A stretch of DNA of 64,000 nucleotides from G963662655 sp963666875 (GTDB taxonomy: Bacteria; Cloacimonadota; Cloacimonadia; Cloacimonadales; JAIOQZ01). The notes under the pieces were generated by a model that saw only the letters and a program-made list of their open reading frames with translations, searched no databases and was not told where the DNA came from. The stretch spans positions 166,474-230,473 of the forward strand of contig CAXXPU010000018.1 of NCBI GenBank assembly GCA_963666875.2, read 5' to 3'. Shown here piece after piece: positions 51,216-60,500 of the stretch (position 1 is its first letter; the number at the start of each line of letters is the position of its first letter). The position numbers and the translations under genes are program-made.

Positions 51216-53060
51216 ATGTCACTGAAACGTATCGATGTCCTGATTTGCTGTGGCTCGGGTTGCGTTTCAGCCGGTGCGCTCAAGATCAAACAAGCGCTCA
51301 AGGATCAACTGAAAGAACGTAACCTGCTTCAGGAAATCAACCTGATCGAAACCGGATGTATGGGTCCGTGCGACTACGGTCCCGTCATGATGATTTATCC
51401 GGAAGGTGTGTTCTACCGTAAAGTGACGGTAGAGGACATCGAAGAGATCATCGAAGAACATTTTATTAAAGGCAGACCGGTCAAGCGGCTCATGCTTGAA
51501 GAGGAAAACAAGGTCTTACCGACCAAGGATGAAATCCCCTTCTATAAGAAGCAGATCAAAGTCGCGCTGGAAAACTGCGGATACCTCGATCCCGAAAAGA
51601 TCGAGGAGTACATCGCGCTTGGCGGTTATGAAGCGCTGGGCAATGTGCTGACCGGAATGGATCCGCAGGAAGCCGTCGATCTGGTCAAGGAATCCGGCTT
51701 GCGCGGTCGCGGCGGCGGTGGTTTCCCCACCGGCGTCAAGTGGCAGCACGTGCTTGACGCTGAAGGCTCTCCCAAGTATGTCATCTGTAACGGTGACGAG
51801 GGCGACCCTGGCGCGTTCATGGATCGTTCGCTGCTCGAAGGCGACCCACATCGGGTACTGGAAGGCATGATGATCGCCGCCTACGCGGTTGGCGCATCGG
51901 AAGGCTTCTTCTATATCCGTGCCGAATACCCGCTCGCGATCCGTCGCATCAAGCTTGCGATCGAGCAGGCGAAAGAGTTCGGCCTTCTTGGCGAGAACAT
52001 CTTCGAGAGCGGCTTCTCGTTCAACGTGGAAGTCCGCATGGGCGCCGGCGCATTCGTCTGTGGCGAGGAAACCGCGCTGATCGCCTCCATCGAAGGAAAA
52101 CGCGGACAACCGACACCCAAGCCTCCCTACCCCGCGAACTGCGGTCTCTGGGGACAGCCCACACTGGTGAACAACGTGGAAACCCTCGCGAATCTTCCGC
52201 GCATCTTCCTTAAGGGCGCGAACTGGTTTGCATCGATGGGTACCGCCACCAGCAAGGGCACGAAGGTCTTCGCGCTGACCGGCGATGTGAACAACACGGG
52301 TCTGGTCGAAGTACCGATGGGCATCAGTCTGCGCGAACTGATCTTCGATGTCGGTGGCGGAATCTCGGACGGACGCAAGTTCAAGGCCGTGCAGCTCGGA
52401 GGTCCCTCCGGCGGCTGCCTCACGAACGAACATCTCGATGTGAAGATCGACTACGAATCGCTGAAAGCGAAGGGCGCCATGATGGGCTCCGGCGGTGTGA
52501 TCGTGATGAACGATTCCAACTGCATGGTCAACGTGGCGAAATTCTTTCTCGAATTCTCCGTGGATGAATCGTGCGGTAAATGTGCTCCCTGCCGTCTTGG
52601 ACTCAAGCAGATGCACAGGATTCTGGACAAGATCACCAGCGGCGAAGGCGAAGAAGGCGATATCGAGGAACTGGAACGCCTCGGCAAGACGATCTGTACC
52701 ACCTCCCTTTGCGGACTGGGACAGACGGCTCCGAATCCGGTTCTGAGTACGATTCGCTACTTCCGTAGCGAGTACGAAGCACACATCCGGGAGAAAACCT
52801 GTCCGGCGAAGGTCTGTCTTCCGCTGATCCATTTCCGTATCGACACGGACAAGTGCATCGGCTGCGGCCTCTGTGCAAGGAACTGCCCCGTTACCTGCAT
52901 CACCGGCAATCGCCAGGACAAGTACGTTATCGATCAGATCGCCTGCGTGAAGTGCGGGAACTGCAAGGAAGTGTGCCCGGTCGGCGCTGTCGATCTGCTT
53001 CCGGGAATCAGTCCCGAATACAGAGCGTACAAGAAAGAACTGCTCGAAGAAGAGAATTGA
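51216..53060 (+). CDS. hydB: [FeFe]-hydrogenase beta subunit HydB/NuoF-like (first copy)
   Basis: A 614-residue NAD(P)H-binding flavin subunit. The N-terminal [2Fe-2S] thioredoxin-like domain has CCGSGC and GCMGPC (residues 8-55). The NuoF core has GRGGGGFPTGVKW near 165 (NAD/FMN) and GDEGDPGAFMDRS near 190. An SLBB domain and the [4Fe-4S] site ESCGKCAPCR near 450 follow. The C-terminal 2x[4Fe-4S] ferredoxin has CIGCGLCARNCP and CVKCGNCKEVCP near 546 and 576. This architecture matches electron-bifurcating HydABC-type enzymes. Start ATG 51216 with GGGGGA ahead. Confidence 0.94.
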   Translation: MSLKRIDVLICCGSGCVSAGALKIKQALKDQLKERNLLQEINLIETGCMGPCDYGPVMMIYPEGVFYRKVTVEDIEEIIEEHFIKGRPVKRLMLEEENKVLPTKDEIPFYKKQIKVALENCGYLDPEKIEEYIALGGYEALGNVLTGMDPQEAVDLVKESGLRGRGGGGFPTGVKWQHVLDAEGSPKYVICNGDEGDPGAFMDRSLLEGDPHRVLEGMMIAAYAVGASEGFFYIRAEYPLAIRRIKLAIEQAKEFGLLGENIFESGFSFNVEVRMGAGAFVCGEETALIASIEGKRGQPTPKPPYPANCGLWGQPTLVNNVETLANLPRIFLKGANWFASMGTATSKGTKVFALTGDVNNTGLVEVPMGISLRELIFDVGGGISDGRKFKAVQLGGPSGGCLTNEHLDVKIDYESLKAKGAMMGSGGVIVMNDSNCMVNVAKFFLEFSVDESCGKCAPCRLGLKQMHRILDKITSGEGEEGDIEELERLGKTICTTSLCGLGQTAPNPVLSTIRYFRSEYEAHIREKTCPAKVCLPLIHFRIDTDKCIGCGLCARNCPVTCITGNRQDKYVIDQIACVKCGNCKEVCPVGAVDLLPGISPEYRAYKKELLEEEN

Positions 53061-53085
53061 CTTAAATCATAGATAAGGAGTGGAT

Positions 53086-53541
53086 ATGTACGAAGAAATC
53101 TTCAAGAAGTATTCGCCTGACAAAGAGAACCTGATCTACATCCTTCACGATATCCAGGATACACATCCTCAGCATTATATCAGTGAAGAAGCGGTAACGA
53201 AAGTCAGCGAATATCTTCACGTGCCCGTGAATCACATTTACGGCGTGTTGACGTTTTACACCATGTACAGCACGAAACCCCGCGGCAAGAACATCATTCG
53301 CCTTTGCGAGTCGCCGCCTTGCTTCATGAAAGGATCCGAGAAGATTTTCAAGAAACTTCAGAGAGTCCTCGATGTCAAAGAAGGCGGAACAACCAGAGAC
53401 GGATTGTTCACCCTCGAGCTGTGTGCCTGTCTCGGTGTCTGCGGAAACGCCCCGGTCATGATGATCAACGAGGACGTTTACGGTGACCTGACCGAGGAAA
53501 AAGTCGAAAAAATCATTGATCGTATCCGGGGAGGTGAGTAA
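53086..53541 (+). CDS. NuoE/HydC-like subunit (second copy)
   Basis: A 151-residue [2Fe-2S] protein homologous to the first copy: VPVNHIYGVLTFYTMY near 44, ligands in CESPPCFMKG near 75 and CACLGVCG near 117 (four Cys at C-x4-C and C-x3-C spacing). AAGGAG precedes ATG 53086. It is followed with a 1-nt overlap by the second flavin subunit, so the pair forms a second diaphorase module in the operon. Confidence 0.9.
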   Translation: MYEEIFKKYSPDKENLIYILHDIQDTHPQHYISEEAVTKVSEYLHVPVNHIYGVLTFYTMYSTKPRGKNIIRLCESPPCFMKGSEKIFKKLQRVLDVKEGGTTRDGLFTLELCACLGVCGNAPVMMINEDVYGDLTEEKVEKIIDRIRGGE

Positions 53542-55103
53542 TGAAATATTTCAGGACACACGTACTCGTCGGAGTAGATGAATCCGCAGTTCAAGCCGGC
53601 GTCAAGGAAGTGCTGAGCGCTCTTCGCAGCGAACTGGCCCGTAAGAACCTGGAAGGCGAAGTCTCCATTCTCGAGACCGGTCCTCTGGGTTACTTCAACA
53701 AGGGTGTCTGTCTCCAAGTTTACCCGGACAACACCACCTACGTCAACGTCACGGTAGAAGATATCCCCGAAATGGTGGAAGAACACTTCCTCAAGGGCAG
53801 ACCGGTCAAACGGCTGGTCTTCAACGCGCCCGAATCGGGTCAATACGACTTCGCGTACGACAAACGTATCGTGCTGAACAACTCCGGTATCATCGATCCC
53901 GAAAACATCGACGAATACCTGGCGGTCGGCGGCTACGAAGCGTGGGAAAAAGCCCTCACCGGCATGAAGCCCATGGAAGTCGTGAACGAAGTCAAGAAAT
54001 CGGGTCTCCGCGGACGCGGCGGCGCCGGATTCCCCACCGGACTCAAGTGGAGCTTCACCGCGCCGCTTCAGGCCGAGCAGAAACTGGTCGTTGTCAACGC
54101 AGACGAAGGCGAGCCCGGTACATTCAAAGATCGTCTGATCATGGAAGGCGACCCGCACAAACTGCTCGAAGGCGTGATGCTTTGCGCCTACGCAGTCGGT
54201 GCGACCAAAGCCTACATCTATATCCGCGGCGAATACAAACTCTGCATCGAGCGTACACTCAAGGCGATCGAGCAGGCGAAAGAATACGGAATCCTGGGAC
54301 AGAACATCTTCGGTTCCGGATTCAGCCTGGATATCGAGATCAAGATCGGCGCCGGCGCATACGTATGCGGCGAGGAAACAGCGCTGATCGAATCGATGGA
54401 AGGCAACCGCGGAATCCCGCGCAGCAAGCCGCCGTTCCCCGGCGTTGAAGGCGCATGGAAGAAACCGACGGTCGTCAACAACGTCGAGACACTTGCCAAC
54501 GTTCCCGCCATCATCAAGAAAGGCGCGGAATGGTACGCGAAGATCGGTCCGGAAAAATCACCGGGCACCAAGGTCTATACCATCCTCGGCGACGTTCAGA
54601 CCCCCGGTCTGACCGAAGTCCCGATGGGAACCACTCTTCGCAGCATCATCAACGATTTCGGCGGCGGCATGAAAGACGGCAAGCGCTTCAAAGCAGCGCT
54701 GGTCGGCGGAGCTGCCGGCGTGATCCTGCCCGATTCGATGCTCAACGTGAAGATGGACTACAACAGCCTCGCCGAATACGCGGCTGTCCTCGGCTCCGGC
54801 GCTATCCTGGTGATGGGCGAAGATACCGACATGGTCGATATGCTCTATTCGATCGTAAAATTCTTCCGCCACGAATCCTGCGGACGCTGTAGCCCGTGCC
54901 GTCTCGGTACACAGCAGCTCACCCAACTGATCAAGAAAATTCGCAGCGGCAACGCGACCGAAGAAGACCTCGATCAGATGATCGTCATTTCCGATGCAAT
55001 GTTCAAAACCTCGTTCTGCGCATTGGGTCAATCCTTGATCATGCCCGTGAAAAGCGCGATTGAGAACTTCCGGGACGACTTCGTAGCCCGGATCAAGGCA
55101 TAA
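53541..55103 (+). CDS. NuoF/HydB-like flavin subunit (second copy, no ferredoxin tail)
   Basis: A 520-residue protein. The N-terminal thioredoxin-like domain has lost its cluster Cys (ETGPLGYFNKGV in place of the first copy's ETGCMGPC). The NuoF core is intact: GRGGAGFPTGLKW near 155, NADEGEPGTFKDR near 182, GAYVCGEETALIESMEG near 275, the SLBB domain, and [4Fe-4S] ligands ESCGRCSPCR near 448 and FCALG. There is no C-terminal 2x[4Fe-4S] part. With 53086 it could feed a different nucleotide or partner into the single HydA. Confidence 0.92.
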   Translation: MKYFRTHVLVGVDESAVQAGVKEVLSALRSELARKNLEGEVSILETGPLGYFNKGVCLQVYPDNTTYVNVTVEDIPEMVEEHFLKGRPVKRLVFNAPESGQYDFAYDKRIVLNNSGIIDPENIDEYLAVGGYEAWEKALTGMKPMEVVNEVKKSGLRGRGGAGFPTGLKWSFTAPLQAEQKLVVVNADEGEPGTFKDRLIMEGDPHKLLEGVMLCAYAVGATKAYIYIRGEYKLCIERTLKAIEQAKEYGILGQNIFGSGFSLDIEIKIGAGAYVCGEETALIESMEGNRGIPRSKPPFPGVEGAWKKPTVVNNVETLANVPAIIKKGAEWYAKIGPEKSPGTKVYTILGDVQTPGLTEVPMGTTLRSIINDFGGGMKDGKRFKAALVGGAAGVILPDSMLNVKMDYNSLAEYAAVLGSGAILVMGEDTDMVDMLYSIVKFFRHESCGRCSPCRLGTQQLTQLIKKIRSGNATEEDLDQMIVISDAMFKTSFCALGQSLIMPVKSAIENFRDDFVARIKA

Positions 55104-55122
55104 CCAGAAAGGGAGATTGTCA

Positions 55123-56910
55123 ATGAGCAATGTAAACATTGAAATAAACGGAATCAAAACGGAAGTACCCCAGGGTACGACCATTATTGAAGCCGCGAAG
55201 AAGATCGGCCTCAACATCCCGACCTTGTGCTACCACGAGGATCTCAAGCCGACCGCTGCCTGCGGTGTCTGCGTCGTTGAAATCGAAGGTTCACCGACTC
55301 CGAAGCGCGCTTGCAGCACCCCCGTATGGGAAGGCATGAAAGTCAAGACCAACAGCAAGATGCTGCGCTCCATCCGCAAGACCGTCATCGAGATGATCCT
55401 CTCGAACCACGACGTCGCCTGCCCCACCTGCGTGGCAAACGGAAAATGCGAACTGCAGAAGATCGCCTACACCATGGATATCGATCCTGCCGCCGTGCCG
55501 AACATCCTCGTGAAAAGACCCGTGGACTACAGCAGCGTCTCGATCATCCGCGACGTCAACAAGTGCATCAACTGCGGTCGCTGCATCCAGGTTTGTAACG
55601 ATGTCCAGACCGTCAACGCGCTGACATTCGCCGAACGCGGATTCGACGCGCACGTCGATACCGTGCTCTCTCTGGGCATGTCATCCAGCGCTTGCGTCAA
55701 CTGCGGTCAGTGTACCGTCTATTGCCCGACCGGCGCGCTCCGCGAGAAAGACGACACCGAACGCGTATGGGATGCGCTTCTCGATCCCGAAAAGCACGTC
55801 GTCGTCCAGGAAGCTCCGTCCATCCGCGCCTCGCTCGGCGAGGAATGGGGTATGGGCGTTGGCGCCGTCACCACGGCAAAGATGTACACCGCGCTCAAGA
55901 TGCTCGGATTCGATTCGGTCTTCGACACCAACTTCTCGGCAGACCTCACCATCATGGAAGAGGGAACCGAGGTTGTCGGACGCATCGTCGCCGGCACCAA
56001 GAACCTTCCGTGTATCACATCCTGCTCACCGGGCTGGATCAAGTTCATGGAAACCTACTTCCCGCGCCTCGCCTGCAACGTTTCCACCGCGAAATCGCCA
56101 CAGCAGATGATGGGCGCACTCGCCAAGACCTACTACGCAGAGATGAAAGGAATCGATCCGGCGAAGATATTCTCCGTTTCCATCATGCCGTGTACCGCGA
56201 AGAAATTCGAGTGCCAGCGTGAAGAAATGGCAGACTCCGGCTACCAGGATGTCGATGTGGTTCTCACCACCCGCGAACTGGTCCGCATGATCAACGAAGC
56301 CGGCATCGACTTCCCGAACCTTCCCGACCACGAAGACGTGGTTCTCGAGCTCTCCGAGCACACCGGCGCCGCGACCATCTTCGGCGCGACCGGCGGCGTG
56401 ATGGAAGCAGCTCTCCGTAGCGCGTACTACCTCGTGACCGGCAACGACCTTCCGGATGTCAACATCACCGCAGTCCGCGGTATGGAAGGCGTCAAGGAAG
56501 CGTCGGTCAAGATCAACGACGATCTGACCCTCAAGGTCGCTGTCGCGCACGGACTGGGCAACGCCCGTAAGCTGATGGAGAAGATCCAGAAGCAGATCGA
56601 CGAGACCGGCAAGAGCGAATATCACTTCGTCGAAGTGATGGCTTGCCCGGGCGGGTGCGTCGGTGGCGGTGGACAGCCGTTCGGTAGCAGCCTCGCCATG
56701 CGCGCACGCCGTGGCGAAGGTCTCTATCAGGACGACCGCGATCTGCCGAAGCGCTGCTCGCACCACAACCCGATGATCGCCAAGATCTATCAGGACTTCC
56801 TCGAAAAACCGGGTTCGCACAAGGCACACAAGCTGCTGCACACCCACTACTACAAACGCGAACAGTTCAAGGGCCAGGTGGTCGAAAGCTTCAAGTGCAA
56901 AGATCACTAA
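55123..56910 (+). CDS. hydA: [FeFe]-hydrogenase catalytic subunit HydA
   Basis: A 595-residue enzyme of the long, multi-cluster type. The [2Fe-2S] plant-type domain has CYHEDLKPTAACGVC near 36-50. The His-ligated [4Fe-4S] site is HDVACPTC...CELQ near 98-112. Two [4Fe-4S] sites are CINCGRCIQVC near 148 and CVNCGQCTVYC near 191. H-cluster motifs are TSCSPGW near 299, MPCTAKKFE near 355, and EVMACPGGCVGGGGQP near 505, followed by the small-subunit-like tail. TSCSP replaces the commoner TSCCP. ATG 55123 follows GGGAG. With the HydB/HydC modules it probably makes H2 from NADH and reduced ferredoxin by confurcation. Confidence 0.96.
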   Translation: MSNVNIEINGIKTEVPQGTTIIEAAKKIGLNIPTLCYHEDLKPTAACGVCVVEIEGSPTPKRACSTPVWEGMKVKTNSKMLRSIRKTVIEMILSNHDVACPTCVANGKCELQKIAYTMDIDPAAVPNILVKRPVDYSSVSIIRDVNKCINCGRCIQVCNDVQTVNALTFAERGFDAHVDTVLSLGMSSSACVNCGQCTVYCPTGALREKDDTERVWDALLDPEKHVVVQEAPSIRASLGEEWGMGVGAVTTAKMYTALKMLGFDSVFDTNFSADLTIMEEGTEVVGRIVAGTKNLPCITSCSPGWIKFMETYFPRLACNVSTAKSPQQMMGALAKTYYAEMKGIDPAKIFSVSIMPCTAKKFECQREEMADSGYQDVDVVLTTRELVRMINEAGIDFPNLPDHEDVVLELSEHTGAATIFGATGGVMEAALRSAYYLVTGNDLPDVNITAVRGMEGVKEASVKINDDLTLKVAVAHGLGNARKLMEKIQKQIDETGKSEYHFVEVMACPGGCVGGGGQPFGSSLAMRARRGEGLYQDDRDLPKRCSHHNPMIAKIYQDFLEKPGSHKAHKLLHTHYYKREQFKGQVVESFKCKDH

Positions 56911-56937
56911 ACCATACGAATTGAACGTATAAAATTA

Positions 56938-56969
56938 AACGCTCCTGCCATCCGGTGGGAGCGTTTTTT
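56938..56969 (+). terminator. Terminator of the hydrogenase operon, probably bidirectional
   Basis: AACGCTCC/GGAGCGTT hairpin with a 12-nt loop followed by six T. On the other strand a weaker T-rich run follows the same stem, so it may also end crcB. Confidence 0.85.
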
Positions 56970-56980
56970 ACTATTAGAGC

Positions 56981-57358
56981 CTATACGTATTTTCCTACAA
57001 ATACACCCGCAAAAATCGCAGCCAACCCAAGTCCATTCTGCAAAACGACGTTCATCATCGCGTGCAGCCATGCTGATGAACGAACCAATTCGCTCGTATC
57101 GACCATGATCGCTGAGAAGGTCGTGAACGCACCCATGAAGCCGATGAGGATGATAAGCCGTACCTGTTCCGAGAGATGCAGACGGTTTTCGAAGATCGCC
57201 AGCAGTAGCCCTGCGGTGAAACAACCGATCAAATTCACGAAGAAAGTTCCCCCGAAAACCGCGTGACCGGATATCCGGTTTATTCCGGCCGCGAGACCGT
57301 ATCGAGCCAGCGTACCAAGCGCGCCGGCGATGGCGAGCAATATTATTTTTTGTATCAT
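56981..57358 (-). CDS. crcB: Fluoride ion channel CrcB/Fluc
   Basis: A 125-residue, four-helix membrane protein that as a dual-topology dimer exports fluoride. Signatures are GALGTLARYG near residue 12, GGTFFVNLIGCF near 36-47 (the family Asn), and GFMGAFTTFSA near 70-80 (the TFS segment with Phe-box). GAGGAGA precedes ATG 57358; a longer frame from 57385 lacks such a site. No fluoride riboswitch is visible upstream. Confidence 0.92.
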   Translation of the reverse strand: MIQKIILLAIAGALGTLARYGLAAGINRISGHAVFGGTFFVNLIGCFTAGLLLAIFENRLHLSEQVRLIILIGFMGAFTTFSAIMVDTSELVRSSAWLHAMMNVVLQNGLGLAAIFAGVFVGKYV

Positions 57359-57525
57359 TTTCTCCTCGATATTCTCGAGAGTCAATTGCTACAATAATCA
57401 CAATGGCGTCAAGCATGAAAACAAGTGGATTGATAACCTAACCCGGTGAAATGAATTGACATAAATGATTTGCATGGATGATATTGATTATTAATGTTTA
57501 CAGAGAAAAAACCAAAGGAGATACA

Positions 57526-60500
57526 ATGAAACACGTTACATTTTTTCTGGTTTTACTGGCTCTCGTCAACTGTATGACAGGTGAAACAGTTGTTAATCAG
57601 AACATCACCTCCAGCGAGACATGGACTCTGGCAGGTTCGCCCTACATCATTCAAAGCAATATCACGATCAATGGAACCGCGCTGCCGGTTCTGACCATCG
57701 AAGCTGGCGTCGAAGTCCGGATCGATCCCGACCGGTACATCATCGTCGGGCATAATTCCTCGGAGCTTTACGCCGGGGGTCTGTGTGTCATGGGAACCGA
57801 TGGACTGCCAGTCGTGTTCACCTCTACCGAAGTCGATCCACAACCAGGGGACTGGGCGTACATCCGATTCTACAATGAAATCCTCGAAGACGAAACGCAG
57901 ATCAACCACGCACACTTCATGTATGGCGGTAGCGGGTCCAACGCGATGGTCTCCATCAATAACTGTAGTCCCGATTTTATTTCCTGCACCTTTTCCGACT
58001 GCGCCAATATCGGGGTCAACAATACGAATAATACCGACAGCGCTACATTCACCGATTGTACATTCGATAACTGCGGCTCATATCCGTTGAGCATTCCTGT
58101 AAATTTCACTTGTCGCGTCGGATCCACAAATATCTTCACGGATAATGGCGTACAGATGATTCGCGTGTTCGACGATGTCATCAATACTGAACAGGTATGG
58201 ACGAATCCCGGTATCCCTTATCATATCACTGAGAACATTATCGTCTATTACTGCGAAGAACCGTTCACGATCGAAGACGGGTGTGAACTGGTCTTTGCCC
58301 CTGCTCGATACATGCAGATCGGGCATGGCTCCAGTTCCTCATTAACCGGCAGTATTCATGCGAACGATGCAACGTTCCGTGGTGAAACGGGAACAGCCGG
58401 AGAGTGGTACGGCATCTCTTTCCAGAGCTACAGCATTGATAATTCGTTCACGAATTGCATATTCCGGGACGGAGGGTACAGTTGGGAAGCCATGATGCTG
58501 GTTCAGCCGGCGCCGGTTGTATTCGATCAATGCGTAATCGAGAACGTCAGCGGTTACGGTATTAAAGCCAACGACAATTCGGAAGTGACAATGACCAATA
58601 CGGAAATATCCGGGTGCACTTCACCAATGATGATCTATCCGAGTAACGCCAATGGACTGGGAGGCGGTAATACATATCACGACAACACCGATAACACGAT
58701 TCATCTGCACGATGATACCATCATGCAGGATGTTTACCTCCGCAATCAGGGAATTCCTTTCAAAGCGCTCAACAATATCCACGTCCGAAGTACCGCTTCT
58801 CCTACGCTGACGATCCAGTACGGGACTGAGATTCAATTCGACACCGGCAAAATCCTCGATATTGGGCATTCTTCCAGCTCGACCTACATAGGAACACTGG
58901 TCGCGAACGGCGTTACTTTCACCGGATACAATGCGACTCCAGGAAGCTGGACCGGAATCGTTTTCAACAACTACGAATCCGACCATTCGATTCTCAATGG
59001 ATGTACGATACAGTACGCCGGTGGAACGAGTAATCGCTCGATATTCATCAATCGCTGCAATGTGACCGTTACCGGCTGCGAAGTCCTCGATGGACAGGGA
59101 GACGGTATCTACGTCAATGACACATCGGCTCCGTCGATCAGTGGTAACCAGATTTCGGGATGCAGCGATTTCCCACTCTCCATGTACATCAACGATATAG
59201 GCTGCATAGGAGAAGATAACAACTTCACCGGCAATGGAATCGACGCAATCGAAGTCAGAAGCGGCACTGTCGAGCAATCTGCGATCTGGTCGGATTGTGG
59301 TGTTCCGTATCGCATTACCGGCAATTCGAATGTGTACAGCACACAGAATCCTCATCTCGAGATTCAGTCCGGTTGTGAAATACAACTCGCCGACAGCAGC
59401 ACATTGACAATCGGTCATTCGTCATCAAGCACCTACCTTGGATCTATTTCCGCACAGAATGTGCTTTTCACAAGCATTGACGACACGCAAAGAACCAACG
59501 GTCTTCTTTTCAATGACAATGCAGATGACGAATTATGCATATTGAACCACTGCACTTTCGAATACGCCGGTGGTAGTTATCAAGCTGCTATTTACATCAA
59601 ATATTCGAATCCACGCATTTCAGACTGCGTCTTTCGCAACAACGATCAGTACGGCATCCGTATTGATCGCATTTCAAGACCCGAAATCGCGGACTGCACA
59701 TTCCAGAACAACGGCAGTTACCCAATTACGCTCAGCGCGACCAATGTCCATTGCCTGCATGCCGGAAACCAATTCATCGATAACGGCATCGATCGCATTT
59801 ATGTAGAAGGCGATGCGATCGAAGAATCGGTCATCTGGATCAATCAAGGAATTCCATTCGAAATCACCGGAAATGTAAATGTATTTAAACCGGGAGGTAC
59901 CGCAATCCTTACCATTTCCAGCGGTTGCAGGCTTGCTTTTGGCGCAAATGTCCAGTTAAGTATCGGACATCAAACCGTCACATCATATCTGGGTGGGCTG
60001 ATTGCCGATGGGGTGATTTTCACCGGGCTCGAACCCACTCCCGGATACTGGATAGGCATTATATTCTGTCGGCATGCCGATGATAACAACTGCATCCTGG
60101 AAAACTGCCTCGTCGAATACGGCGGCGCTAATCAGGCGAACGTGCAGTTTTACGATACACCCGGCTCAGTGAACGGATGCGGGATTCATCAGTCTGCCAA
60201 CCACGGCATCAGATGCTATGGCAGCAATGCCACGCCTACGATTACCAATAGTTGCATTATCTACAACCAGACTGGAATTTACTGCGAATCGAACGGAAAC
60301 CCTCTTATTGGCGGAGCTTCCGGCAATGCCAACGCAATCGTGGGCAACACGCTCTACGGCGTCAACAACACTTCCACAGGTATCGATATCGATGCGACTT
60401 ACAACTGGTGGGGGTCCGCCGACGGTCCCACTACCTCGCGCACAGGCGATGGGGTGTCCGACCACGTACTCTACGATCCCTGGCTGACAACGCCTCTCAC

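Noticed and set aside
57359..57480. Fluoride riboswitch upstream of crcB
   Set aside because: The conserved core of the crcB motif could not be found on the minus strand in this region.
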